DNA of 64,000 bases from Mytilus trossulus (taxonomy: Eukaryota; Mollusca; Bivalvia; Mytilida; Mytilidae), in contig NC_086373.1 of assembly GCF_036588685.1 (NCBI RefSeq), forward strand, positions 56,985,164-57,049,163, read 5' to 3'. The first letter of the stretch is position 1. Each line of letters begins with the position of its first letter. Positions 12,137 through 23,900 of this stretch are shown here, piece by piece. Under the pieces are notes generated by a model that saw nothing but the letters and a program-made list of their open reading frames with translations, was not told the DNA's origin and ran no database searches. Made by a program: the position numbers and the translations under genes.

Positions 12137-13348
12137 GTTGTTCTTGTGGATTCAAAAGAAAACAAACACCTTCGTGACATTGTTGCTGTTTTGTTCAAAT
12201 ACAATTACTCTGAAAATTCAATACTAGCAGATGAAAGTCATGGTGATGCCATTATAAAACTTCTCGGTCCAACAGTGAACCAACTATCAGCATGCTTCAC
12301 TTTCGACGAATATTGTATCCATTTAACATCAATTGTGTGTCAGAAGTTAGGATTTGTTGGAGTCAGTCCTGATGTTGCCCTTATGGTCCAGAGCAAACAA
12401 CTTACATATGATGCTCTGAGAACAGAACCACGTGATTATGATACCAATCAATATTCCCCTTTATCATTCCAAATCCAAAATGTATCAGATATATCAAATG
12501 CAAAAGGTTTATCATTTCCAGCGATACTGAAACCAGAATATGGTCATTTTTCCGAGGCTGTATCAAAAGTGTACTCAATTGATGATTGTGCTTCTAAATT
12601 TAACATGCTACAAAGTACATATGGAAAGGATTGGGATGGGGTTGGCTTTGGTAGTTCAATGGTTCTTATGGAATTTTTGCCAGGTATTGTTCACCATATT
12701 GATGTAATAATATTTCAGGGTGTTTTGATTAAAGCACTGGTCACTGACATGGGTCCAAAATTACCATATGGATTTTCTGATACAACCACATGTTTTCCTA
12801 CTACCTTACCAGATAAACTCGTGGCAGAAATAATTCAGGCATCATTCGATTGTTGCAGAAAGATCGGACTAGATAATGGCGTTTTCAATGTCGAAATGAT
12901 AGTGACTCCAAATGGTTTAAAGTTGATTGAAATTAACTGCAGACCAGGTTCTTACCGTAGATGTGTCGTCTTCCGAACAACGAACTCAATCGACCTATTC
13001 GTAACACTAGCTTTAATTGCTGCTGGAATAAAACCAGAGTTTCCTAAAACTAGCAATGTGTATGCAGTTGGATGTTATCTATACTCGTTCGCTCATAGTC
13101 GTCAATTACAAGACAAAACTGTTCAGCAAAAAATCATGGAACTGAAAATTAGAAAAGAAATTCTATATATTGAACGAACGGATATTTCTAAAGTTGATGA
13201 AATGTTTCCAAAGTGTTTTGCTCATTTAGTTGCATTTGACAAGACAAATGGAAAACTTGCAAAGCAAAAGTTGATAAAGATTTGCAAGGAACTCGCCTTG
13301 TATACCAATGACTATGATTTAGAACAGTTGACAAAATATTTCTATTAG
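12137..13348 (+). CDS. ATP-grasp ligase, carnosine-synthase-like, copy A (final exon; first exon not found)
   Basis: This is the second and last exon of an ATP-grasp enzyme: 403 codons plus stop, no interruption. The family joins a carboxylate to an amine with ATP, through an acyl phosphate; carnosine-synthase-like members make dipeptides, but the substrate here is unknown. Counting from the ATG at 12128, visible motifs are the nucleotide-binding lysine in FPAILKPEYG (K135), the hinge MEFLPG (181-186), and the metal-binding block E256 in VEM with E268, N270 and R272 of EINCRPG. The upstream ATG (MFQ) is probably intronic: TTTCAG directly before 12137 is a splice acceptor, and in copy B the homologous acceptor joins an exon that completes a Rossmann-like strand. 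No first exon is visible upstream, but an assembly gap lies there. Protein is about 89% identical to copy B (some 44 differences in 403). An expressed gene or a partial duplicate both remain possible. Confidence 0.8.
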   Translation, partial: VVLVDSKENKHLRDIVAVLFKYNYSENSILADESHGDAIIKLLGPTVNQLSACFTFDEYCIHLTSIVCQKLGFVGVSPDVALMVQSKQLTYDALRTEPRDYDTNQYSPLSFQIQNVSDISNAKGLSFPAILKPEYGHFSEAVSKVYSIDDCASKFNMLQSTYGKDWDGVGFGSSMVLMEFLPGIVHHIDVIIFQGVLIKALVTDMGPKLPYGFSDTTTCFPTTLPDKLVAEIIQASFDCCRKIGLDNGVFNVEMIVTPNGLKLIEINCRPGSYRRCVVFRTTNSIDLFVTLALIAAGIKPEFPKTSNVYAVGCYLYSFAHSRQLQDKTVQQKIMELKIRKEILYIERTDISKVDEMFPKCFAHLVAFDKTNGKLAKQKLIKICKELALYTNDYDLEQLTKYFY

Positions 13349-13362
13349 ATTTTATTTTACCC

Positions 13363-15351
13363 TTTTTATACGACCGCAAATTTTGAAAAAAATTTCGTCG
13401 TATATTGCTATCACGTTTGCGTCGTCGTCGTCGTCCGAATACTTCTAGTTTTCGCACTCTAACTTTAGTAAAAGTGAATAGAAATCTATGAAATTTTAAC
13501 ACAAGGTTTATGACCATAAAAGGAAGGTTGGTATTGATTTTGGGAGTTTTGGTCCCAACATTTTAGGAATTAGGGGCCAAAAAGGGCCCAAATAAGCATT
13601 TTCTTGGTTTTCGCACTATAACTTTAGTTTAAGTTAATAGAAATCTATGAAATTTAAACACAATGTTTATGACCACAAAAGAAAGGTTGGGATTGATTTT
13701 GGGAGTTTTTGTTTCAACAGTTTAGGAATTAGGGGCCAAAAAAGGGCCCAAATAAGCATTATCCTTGGTTTTCGCACAATAACTTTAGTTAAAGTAAATA
13801 GAAATCAAAGTAAATAGAAATCAATGAAATTTAAACACAATGTTTATGACCACAAAAGGAAGATTGGTATTGATTTTGGGAGTTTAGGTCCCAACAGTTT
13901 AGGAATTAGGGGCCAAAAAGGGACCCAAATAAGCATTTTTCTTGGTTTTCGCACCATAACGTTAGTATAAGTAAATAGAAATCTATGAAATTTAAACACA
14001 AGGTTTATGACCATAAAAGGAAGGTTGGTATTGATTTTGGGAGTTTTGGTCCCAACAGTTTAGGAAAAAGGGGCCCAAAGGGTCCAAAATTAAACTTTGT
14101 TTGATTTCATCAAAATTGAATAATTGGGGTTCTTTAATAAGCTGAATCTAACTGTGTATGTAGATTCTTAATTTTTGGTCCCGTTTTCAAATTGGTCTAC
14201 ATTAAGGTCCAAAGGGTCCAAAATTAAACTTAGTTTGATTTTAACAAAAATTGAAACCTTGGGGTTCTTTGATATAATGAATCTAAAAATGTACTTAGAT
14301 TTTTTATTATTGGCCCAGTTTTCAAGTTGGCCCAAATCGAGGTCCAAAATTAAACATTGTTTGATTTTATCAAAAATTGAATAATTGGGGTTCTTTGATA
14401 TGCCAAATCTAACTGTGTATGTAGTTTTTTAATTTTTGGTCCAGTTTTAAAATTGGTCTACATTAAAGTGCAAAGGGTCCAAAATTAAACTAAGTTTGAT
14501 TTTAACAAAAATTAAATTCTTGGGCCTCTCTGATATGCTGAATCTAAACATGTACTTAGATTTTTGATTATGGGCCCAGTTTTCAAGTTGGTCCAAATCA
14601 GGATCTAAAATTATTATATTAAGTATTGTGCAATAGCAAGTCTTTTCAATTGCACAGTATTGTGCAATGGCAAGAAATACCTTATTTCACAATATTGTGA
14701 AATAGCAAATTTTTTTTTAATTAAGAGTTATCTTTCTTTGTCCAGTATAGTAAGCAAGAAATATCGTATTGCACAATATTGTGCAATAGCAAGTTTTTTT
14801 TTTAATTGGAGTTATCTTTCTTTGTCCAGAATCAACTTAAATCTTTGTTATATACAATATACAATGTATATATTCACTTTTTACTACCAACTGATAAATT
14901 TAAATAATCTTTACCATTCAGTGATAACAAGCAGTTTTTTTTACATCTTAATATTTTATGATGTATTTAAATGAGTAGTTATTGTTGCAAACTCCATTAG
15001 AATATATTAATTGAGATTAGTTTTGGAATAAGGGAAAGGGGGATGTGATTAAAAAATTGGGTTCAATTTTTCTCATTTGAAATTTCATAAATAAAAAGAA
15101 AATTTCTTCAAACATTTTTTTGAGAGGATTAATATTCAACAGCATAGTGAATTGCTCTAAGAGAAAACAAAAATTTTAAGGTCATAAGAATACATTCATT
15201 CTGTGTCAGAAACCTATGCTGTGTCAACTATTTAATCACAATCCAAATTTAGAGCTGAATCCAGCTTGAATGTTGTGTCCATACTTGCCCCAACCGTTCA
15301 GGGTTCAACCTCTGCGGTCGTTTAAAGCTATGCCCTGCGGAGCATCTGGTT
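13363..15351 (+). mobile_element. Minisatellite-bearing transposable element, copy 1 (Helentron/HINE-like)
   Basis: It starts in a T run with TATACGACCGCA and ends CTGCGGTCGT...GAGCATCTGGTT; the two TACGACCGCA/TGCGGTCGTA segments form a subterminal inverted repeat. Inside are about four units of roughly 180 bp (GGTTTTCGCACTATAACTTT to GGGCCAAAAAGGGC), then units of roughly 130 bp (GGTCCAAAATTAAACTTTG), then palindromic TTGCACAATATTGTGCAA units, and a unique 3' part. No coding capacity. It sits 15 bp after the stop codon of ATP-grasp copy A, splitting a 3' flank that is uninterrupted in copy B. Lack of an obvious target duplication, T-rich target, subterminal repeats and tandem core suggest a non-autonomous Helentron (HINE); this class is an inference. 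Confidence 0.75.
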
Positions 15352-15950
15352 GTTTTTGTTTTAGGGCACAAAACTGTAAACAGAAAAGTATAATCAGCAA
15401 TGCAAGATCAACAAAAAGAGAATTATATATGTATATTCTATTTGAAAATATATTATCACTTTAGGGTTAAACACCCAAACATACTCGTCGAACTGTTTGA
15501 TATTACGAGTCTACCTCATAATCTTATGTTCATAGATGTTGGTCATACTCCTTTTATATTGAATTTTGATATAATAAAATATATTGAATAGCATTTTGGT
15601 CTTTTGTAATTTGTCTTTTTATTGACAATCATACCACGCATTGTTATTGTTCTATTCACCTAGTGGAAATGTCATATTTATAAGGAACACTGAATACAAC
15701 CTTTTTTCTATTAATGTTATGTTGAATCTAAATAGACCGCATCTTCTAAAAGATAATTTAAAATATCCGTATTGAGCAAACATGACTTATTTCTAACCAT
15801 ATTAACAATTGAAGATCTGTAAACCATGTTAACCATTTTTATCGGTAATTCGCATATTTTCCCTTTGATCTTACTGCCTAATGTTTTCGAGTATCGACGT
15901 ACTGGCTGTATCACTGAAAATATTAGGCAATACATTGTGTGACGTCATAA
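15352..15950 (+). repeat. 3' flank of ATP-grasp copy A, homologous to 36505-37050
   Basis: Shared landmarks are GTTTTAGG(G)CACAAAAC, TCTATTTGAAAATAT, ATAAGGAACACTGAATACA, AGACCGCATCTTC and TTGAGCAAACATGACTTATT. Inverted, more diverged copies lie at 30660-31190 and 39230-39700, so part of this flank is itself a dispersed repeat. No open reading frame worth calling. Confidence 0.75.
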
Positions 15951-16069
15951 TGGAATTTAAGTTAATAGACTTAAATTCAGTTATCGCCGGGGCCACTCAC
16001 GGATTGTGTTTCATGTTTTAGATTTACCCGACATGAGTGACGTTATATTCTGTGACGTCATTTATTCCT
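15949..16069 (+). repeat. Left half of an interrupted 180-bp repeat
   Basis: ATGGAATTTAAGTTAATAGA through GACGTCATTTATTCC matches 26060-26178 with about one visible mismatch. The right half continues at 17850 after the inserted element. Confidence 0.85.
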
Positions 16070-17849
16070 TTTTATACGACCGCAAATTTTGAAAAAATTT
16101 TCGTCGTATATTGCTATCACGTTGGCGTCGTCGTCGTCCGAATACTTTTAGTTTTCGCACTCTAACTTTAGTAAAAGTGAATAGAAATCTATGAAATTTT
16201 AACACAAGGTTTATGACCATAAAAGGAAGGCTGGTATTGATTTTGGGAGTTTTGGTCCCAACATTTTAGGAATTAGGGGCCAAAAAGGGCCCAAATAAGC
16301 AATTTCTTGGTTTTCGCATTATAACTTTAGTTTAAGTTAATAGAAATCTATGAAATTTTGACACAAGGTTTATGACCACAAAAGAAAGGTTGGGATTGAT
16401 TTTGGGAGTTTTGGTTTCAACAGTTTAGGAATTAGGGGCCAAAAAAGGGTCCAAATAAGCATTATTCTTGGTTTTTGCACAATAACTTTAGTTAAAGTAA
16501 ATATAAATCAATGAAATTTAAACACAATGTTTATGGCCACAAAAGGAAGGTTGGTATTGATTTTGGGAGTTTTGGTCCCAACAGTTAAGGAAAAAGGGGC
16601 CCAAAGGGTCCAAAATTAAACTTTGTTTGATTTCATCAAAATTGAATAATTGGGGTTCTTTAATATGCTGAATCTAACTGTGTATGTAGGTTCTTAATTT
16701 TTGGTCCCGTTTTCAAATTGGTCTACATTAAGGTTCAAAGGGTCCAAAATTAAACTAAGTTTGATTTTAACAAAAATTGAAACCTTGGGGTTCTTTGATA
16801 TGCTGAATCTAAAAATGTACTTAGATTTTTGATTATTGGCCCAGTTTTCAAGTTGGCCCAAATCGAGGTCCAAAATTAAACATTGTTTGATTTCATCAAA
16901 AATTGAATAATTGGGGTTCTTTGATATGCCAAATCTAACTGTATGTAGATTCTTAATTTTTGGTCCAGTTTTAAAATTGGTCTAAATTAAAGTGCAAAGG
17001 GTCCAAAATTAAACTAAGTTTGATTTTAACAAAAATTAAATTCTTGGGCCTCTTTGATATGCTGAATCTAAACATGTACTTATATTTTTGATTATGGGCC
17101 CAGTTTTCAAGTTGGTCCAAATCAGGATCTAAAATTATTATATTAAGTATTGTGCAATAGCAAGTTTTTTCAATTGCACAGTATTGTGCAATGGCAAGAA
17201 ATATCTAATTTCACAATATTGTGAAATTGCAAATTTTTTTTTAATTAAGAGTTATCTTTCTTTGTTCAGTATAGTAAGCAAGAAATATCTGCAAGATTTT
17301 TTTTTAATTGGAGTTATCTTTCTTTGTCCAGAATCAACTTAAATCTTTGTTATATACAATATACAATGTATATTCACTTTTTACTACCAACTGATAAATT
17401 TAAATAATCTTTACCATTCAGTGATAACAAGCAGTTTTTTTACATCTTAATATTTTATGATGTATTTAAATGAGTAGTAATTGTTGCAAACTCCATTAGA
17501 ATATTTTAATTGAAATTAGTTTTGGAATAAGGGAAAGGGGGATGTGATTAAAAAATTGGGTTCAATTTTTCTCATTTGAAATTTCATAAATAAAAGAAAA
17601 TTTCTTCAAACATTTTTTTGAGAGGATTAATATTCAACAGCATAGTGAATTGCTCTAAGAGAAAACAAAAATTTTAAGTTCATTTGAATACATTCATTCT
17701 GCGTCAGAAACCTATGCTGTGTCAACTATTTAATCACAATCCAAATTTAGAGCGGAATCCAGCTTGAATGTTGTGTCCATACTTGCCCCAACCGTTCAGG
17801 GTTCAACCTCTGCGGTCGTATAAAGCTACGCCCTGCGGAGCATCTGGTT
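16069..17849 (+). mobile_element. Minisatellite-bearing transposable element, copy 2
   Basis: Same organisation and ends as the copy at 13363-15351 (TATACGACCGCA start, GAGCATCTGGTT end), slightly shorter because it has fewer internal units. Its flanks, joined, equal the uninterrupted sequence at 26060-26240, where TTCCTTTTAAGAATTTC marks the empty site. This fixes both ends of the element within a few bases. No coding capacity. Confidence 0.85.
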
Positions 17850-19920
17850 AGAATTTCATCGCAGCAAGCAAGATGTTTAAATTTTGTAAGCGGTAAACTT
17901 GAAAATTGAAATGGTAAAGTAAACCGTGTAAGAATTTGTATGGTTATCACCTGACTTATGCTTTTAATGTGATTAAAAGTAATCTTAAAAAGAATTCGTT
18001 TAATCGATCGTCAATTTTTAACCATGGAGAGCACATGGAAAGACTGAATGACGAATTCATTGGTCTCATGAATGGATTATTCGTTTTCATTTTATATAAT
18101 TATTTAAATTTTACAAGTGTGAGTAATTAGATGCAACATTGTCCTAAGATTTGCAGATTATAATAATGTTTACCAGGCGTCATTGTATATTTCTACATAA
18201 AATTAGATGCACAAGTGTTTTTATTTTAACTTTTTTTTTTATATATATTACTTTGATCTCATATCTTATACTATTGAAATTGAGTATTGACAGCTCGTCA
18301 AGTGCCTATGGGTAAGCCTAACAAATGGTATTTTGCGCTGTAACAGATCATGCAGGTTAGTAACGTGTCTTTAATGATTATGTGTTGTGGGGCAGGTGTT
18401 ATCTAATGAACCCCCGAAACTTCCGAATTAAAAGTAAATTTTCCTTATGCGGGTATACATCGGTAATTGTGTATCTAAATCTTTCATAGCACATATACAG
18501 AAAATATTCCATGAAAGGATATGAACGTAAAAGGGACGTACTCTTTGGGGCGAAGGACCCTGGTTCATAACCGGAAGTTCAACTTTCGATACAAATAAAC
18601 AAAAATCTTGGAAATCTTGAACAGAGACTTTACCCTGAGTTAAGAAGCAGTAGCCAAAAGAAATCATTGCTAAATGTTAGCTTGCTGGTGGATTTAAGCA
18701 AATATTATCATCTGTATATATCCGGCTATACATTTTGCGTGTACCTACACATTTGTGTACTAAAAATTGTCAAGAGTCATTCATCACACAGACACAGTGA
18801 CATGTACAAATGTATACATTTTATAGTTACTACTACTCTCTAGACTAGACTAGGTCGATATGGTATGAATAATTCAGTTAGATCAAGAATTTAGCCATAT
18901 GTCAACAGGCCACAGCTTGAATTATTGTTGTAATAACGAATCCGTAATAACTCAATTATATACTAATATTACACTATGTTACTATCAACTGACTATGGAT
19001 TTTAGTTTATATAAATCTGTATATATACTAATTTTGAATTATTTTTAAATTATTGTAACTATTATTGACACAACCACATGTATGAGTATACATAATTTTT
19101 AATTGTTATTGTTTCTTTGTACAGTTATTTGGTTTTGTTATGTCAATGCTATGTAGCATGGGGAAACTAATATTTACTTTTTGTTGAGTTGTAGCACATG
19201 TTGGGTAGATCAAGTAGAGACCTTGCTCGGCCACAGAACACGGCCAAGGATTGGAACAGTTGGACCAGAGACTTGGACAACAAGGCCACACCAGTTTTTA
19301 TTTACAAATGGGTTACCAGACTGGACTGGATTCACGACTCATCACGCCACTAACTCAACTCCTTTGGTCACATACATTTGTACATTGGATCATCATCGAT
19401 GTTATTTATGCTAACCCCTAGAGCTTCGCATTGGTATGATTCAGTTGAAAATTTTTCAGGTAATCGTCAGATTTTTTAGTTAAAAGCAGTATATTACTTT
19501 TAAGTTAAACCAACTCATGTACAAAATGTACATGTGATTCCAACATATAACAAACGTATTTATATAGATTAAGACAACTTTTTTCTAATCTTATGGGTAG
19601 GATTGAAAAGATTTGTGTAGCGTTTATATCTCAGTTTCTAAACTTAAAATTGCTGAATGTGTTACGTTTACAAATTTTTATGGCCATACAATGATGGGAT
19701 GCCACATCATGTGCTTTAAATAAAAAACTTTTGTAAATATGAGGTTACATTCTATATAATTGTTATATAATATATTACATTGAAACTTTTAAATGTTGTT
19801 TGGTATTTATCACTTTTTGAATGGAGGACGCTATCGATTTATATAACATTATAATATTAATATTTATCTTGTTTAATAACCTGATAAATAAAAAAAGATT
19901 TTTTTGTAATGTTAAATTCT
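17850..19920. other. Non-coding DNA; first 55 bp are the right half of the 180-bp repeat
   Basis: AGAATTTCATCGCAGCAAGC to about 17905 matches 26180-26240. The rest is AT-rich with no recognised gene; short open frames at 17936-18130 and 19181-19414 lack any family resemblance that I can see. Confidence 0.45.
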
Positions 19921-19924
19921 CTCT

Positions 19925-20914
19925 TAATATAAGTAGTTGGATAACTATATTTGGTATGTGCGTACCTTGCAGGTCCTCATGTCTGTGACGTGTCAGACAG
20001 TTTTCACTTGACCTCGACCTCATTTCATGGATCAGTGAACAAGGTTAAGTTTTGGTGGTCAAGTCCATATCTCAGATACTATAAGCAATATGTCTAGTAT
20101 ATTCAGTGTATGGAAGGACTGTAAGGTGTACATGTCCAACTGACAGGTGTCATCTGACCTTGACCTCATTTTCTTGGTTCAGTGGTTATAGTTAAGTTTT
20201 TGTGTTTTGGTCTGTTTTTCTTATACTATATGCAATAAGTCTACTATAATTGGTGTATGGAATGATTGTAAGGTGTACATGTCTAGCTGACAGCTGTCAT
20301 CTGACCTTGACCTCATTTTCATGGTTCAATGGTTTTAGTTAAGTTTTTGTGTTCTGGTCTGTTTTTCTTATACTATATGCAATAGGTCTACTATAATTGG
20401 TGTATGGAATGATTGTAAGGTGTACATGTCTAGCTGACATGTGTCATCTGACCTTGACCTTATTTTTTATGGTTCAGTGGTCAAAGTTAAGTTTTTTAGT
20501 TTTGGTCTATTTTTCTAATACCTTGTGCATTAGGTCAACTATATTTGGTGTATGGACATATTTTATGATCCTCATCTCGTTTACGCTGGTTTTATTTGAC
20601 TTGGACCTCATTTTCACGGTCCATTGCTAAGTTTTAAGTGTTTGTGTGTTTTGGTCTGTTTTTCTTTATTTATAAGCAATAAGTCAACTATATTTGTTGT
20701 ATTGAAGAATTGTTAGCTGTACATGTCTGCCTGGCATGGTTCATCTGACCTTGACCTCATTTTCATGGTTGATTGATCAATGTTTCCTTTTCTGGGTTAA
20801 TGTTGAGTTTATGTGACAGTTGTATTATATAAAGCTTTATATTTAGGTCTATCAAGATAGTATCAAGGATTAGTAAAGAAGGCGAGACATTTCAGTGTGT
20901 GCACTCTTGTTTTT
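19925..20914 (+). repeat. Minisatellite element, about six units of roughly 146 bp
   Basis: The phrase GACCTTGACCTCATTTTCATGG (with variants) recurs near 20010, 20157, 20303, 20449, 20598 and 20748. The element ends GCGAGACATTTCAGTGTGTG then CACTCTTGTTTTT. Inverted relatives with the same end (GTGTACACGCTGAAATGTC) are at 31186-31500 and 39705-40310. Open frames within are repeat-derived. Confidence 0.85.
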
Positions 20915-20916
20915 AT

Positions 20917-22290
20917 ATATATGTCGTGTACAAGTTGCGATTTTGTACAGGTTATAACATGTACAAAAATGTTGTACATGTTATAACTTGTATAATGCAA
21001 AAATACAAGTTATAACATGTACAAAAGTACCTCATAGATGTTATAACCTGTACAACATATTGCTTAAAAATGGTTTTAACTTATACAAAATTTAAGATTA
21101 ATCTTAATGAAGTAAAATATACATTTAAATTCACCAATGCATAAAGAACAACAATAAAAAGGCCAAAACGTGTCTTTTTCGTAGAGGAGAATGATCACAA
21201 AGTTTCAGGAATATTTGCTTCAAGACTTATATTGGCAAAATGTGTTTTCATGTAATTGCATGTTTTATGCAGTCCATCATGGCTTAAATAAGTGTGACAC
21301 TATTTACTATAAGCCTGCATTTCCTAAATGACAATTACATTAAATACTAGTTCTAGTAACTAAATTCTTCCAAAAAAATTAAGAACAATGCGTAATAATT
21401 TGGGAAAATATTCCTCCCTCTCGTTGTATAGCATGCAAAAAACTTAAACAATTTCTTATATGCTTACTCTGTAAAAGCAAGAGAGAGCTGAAATAGTTTT
21501 CATTGGACCACGCTTCATTATCAATGTCTATGGATCTACTCTTCAACATTTTTGGCCTTCAGCATGTCACTTATGTAAATTTATAACTCATTTTTTTTTT
21601 ATAAACTATAAGATCATTGCATGAGGTGAATGTCATTTTGATGTTTTAAATATATATCATCTACTTTGAAAACATGTTTTTGTGGCCTTTGGATGGTTTC
21701 TGCTCCATAAGCGGGTTGTTATCTTTTAGACTCATACACCTATTTGCATTCCCAATTTTATTTGTAGACACATCTGTCCTGGCTATCCTCTTATGTCTTT
21801 TAGTGTCAACTAGAATGAAAGTATTTTACTATTGCCCTCAAAGTGGACACTCATAATTATAATTCATCAAATAAAGATATGACCATAGATAGACATAACA
21901 GGATCATGTTCTAAGATATATCATAAGATATGTCCTAAGATATATTTTATCATATGACAGGTCTTAGGAATGCTTCGTAATACCGACCCCTGGCCATTAA
22001 CTATATCAAAAAAGGACAAAACACACTAACATGAAGGAATAATAAAAAAGTTATGAAAATATTATTGAGGTTAATAACGTCTGTTACGATAATAGAAACA
22101 TATCCTTATTTTTCGATTTTGTACAAGTTAAAACCATTTTTAAGCAATATTTTGTACAGGTTATAACATGTACGAGGTACTTTTGTACATGTTATAACTT
22201 GTATTTTTGCATTATACAAGTTATAACATGTACAATATTTTTGTACACGTTATAACCTGTACTAAATCGCAACTTGTACACGACATATAT
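20917..22290. mobile_element. DNA element with long terminal inverted repeats (about 170 bp)
   Basis: The left end ATATATGTCGTGTACAAGTT is the reverse complement of the right end at 22271-22290. The inverted arms run about 20917-21086 and 22121-22290 and consist largely of repeated GTTATAACATGTACA-like, partly self-complementary units. The 1-kb core has only short open frames. The flanks are TA-rich, so the target duplication cannot be told. It abuts the minisatellite element at 20914. Non-autonomous; superfamily unknown. Confidence 0.85.
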
Positions 22291-22391
22291 ACATATATAT
22301 TACCTAAGGGAAAAAAGGGGTCCAATGGTTTGTAATCAACTTTTAATCTTGACAAGGTTTTTTTTTTTTTTTTGTTGTTTTTTTTTACTTT

Positions 22392-23900
22392 TTAGCTCAC
22401 CTGGCCTAAAAGGCCATGTGAGCTTTTCTTATCACTTGGCGTCCGTCGTCTGTCGTCGTTAACAATTTTTCAAACATCTTCTCCTCTGAAACTACTGAAT
22501 GGATTTGAATGAAACTTAGCATGATTGTTCCTTAGAGTATCCTGCACAAAGTGTGCGCTTCGATTTTTGATCCGTCAAAAAACATGGCCGCCGTTACTTA
22601 AAATAGAACATAGGGGTCAAATGCAGTTTTTGGCTTATATCTCAAAAACGAAAGCATTTAGAGCAAATCTGACATGGGGTTAAAATGTTCATTAGGTCAA
22701 GATCTATCAGCCCTGAAATTTTCAGATGAATCAAACAAACCATTGTTGGGTTGCTGCCACTTAATTGGTAATTTTAAGGAAATTTTGCAGTTTTTGGTCA
22801 TTATCTTGAATATTATAATAGATAAAGATAAACTGTAAACAGCAAAAATGATCAGCAAAGTAAGATCTACAAATAAGTTTATATGACCAAAATTGTCAAT
22901 TGACCCCTTAAGGGGTAATTGTCCTTTAATGGCAATTTTTCACAATTTGTTCATCATATTTGCTAACTTTAAAAAATCTTCTCCTCTGAAACTACTGAAT
23001 GGATTTGGATGAAACTTAGCATGATTGTTCCTTAGATTATCCTGCACAAAGTGTGTGCTTAGATTTTTGATCCGTCAAAAAAAACATGGCTGCCGTTACT
23101 TAAAATAGTTTTTTGTCATTATCTTAAATATTATAATAGATAAAGATAAACTGTAAACAGCAAAAATGATCAGCAAAGTAAGATCTACAAATAAGTTAAT
23201 ATGATCAAAATTGTCAATTGACCCCTTAAGGGGTTATTGTCCTTTAATGGCAATTTTTCACAATTTGTTCATCATATTTGCTAACTTTAAAAAATCTTCT
23301 CCTCTGAAACTACTGAATGGATTTGGATGAAACTTAGCATGATTGTTCCTTAGATTATCCTGCACAAAGTGTGTGCTTAGATTTTTGATCCGTCAAAAAA
23401 CATGGCTGCCGTTACTTAAAATAGTTTTTTGTCATTATCTTAAATATTATAATAGATAAAGATAAACTGTAAACAGCAAAAATGATCAGCAAAGTAAGAT
23501 CTACAAATAAGTCAATTTGACCAAAATTGTCAATTGACCTCTTAAGGAGTTATTGCCCTTTAAAGACTTTTTTCACAATTTGTTCATCATGTTGACTTAC
23601 TTTAAAAAATCTTCTCCTTTGAAACTGCTGTATCAATTTCAGCCAAACTTAGGCTAAATGAGTTTCAGAGTTTCAGAGTATCTAGTATAAATTTTATATT
23701 TCATTTCCTTGTATGTCAAGAAACATAGCTCCTATGGCTAAAATAGAACATAGGAGAAAATGATTTTTTTTTTGGCCTTTGAAGAGAATAGGACGATTTA
23801 AAGAACATTTAAATAAATTGAAAAGCCAAAATAATCATTGATGAGAGATTAAACCAAAAAAATTCAGGTGAGCGATTCAGGCTCTTGAGAGCCTCTTGTT
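22392..23900 (+). mobile_element. Bivalve AGCTCACCTGG element with three to four 315-bp internal units
   Basis: It opens TTTAGCTCACCTGGCC, with a small hairpin GGCCTAAAAGGCC, and closes CAGGTGAGCGATTC followed by hairpin AGGCTCTTGAGAGCCT and CTTGTT. AGCTCACCTG/CAGGTGAGC is an inverted pair near the ends. Internal units start AATCTTCTCCTCTGAAACTA near 22476, 22978 and 23293, with a diverged one near 23608. I recognise this as a very common non-coding repeat of bivalve genomes. The terminal hairpin and T-rich insertion side suit a Helitron/Helentron-derived element, which is an inference. Confidence 0.8.

Noticed and set aside
19181..19414. 77-residue frame MLSCSTCWVDQ...
   Set aside because: No domain, no splice context and no sign of conservation; kept as non-coding.
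20397..20630. 77-residue hydrophobic frame
   Set aside because: Lies wholly inside the 146-bp minisatellite.
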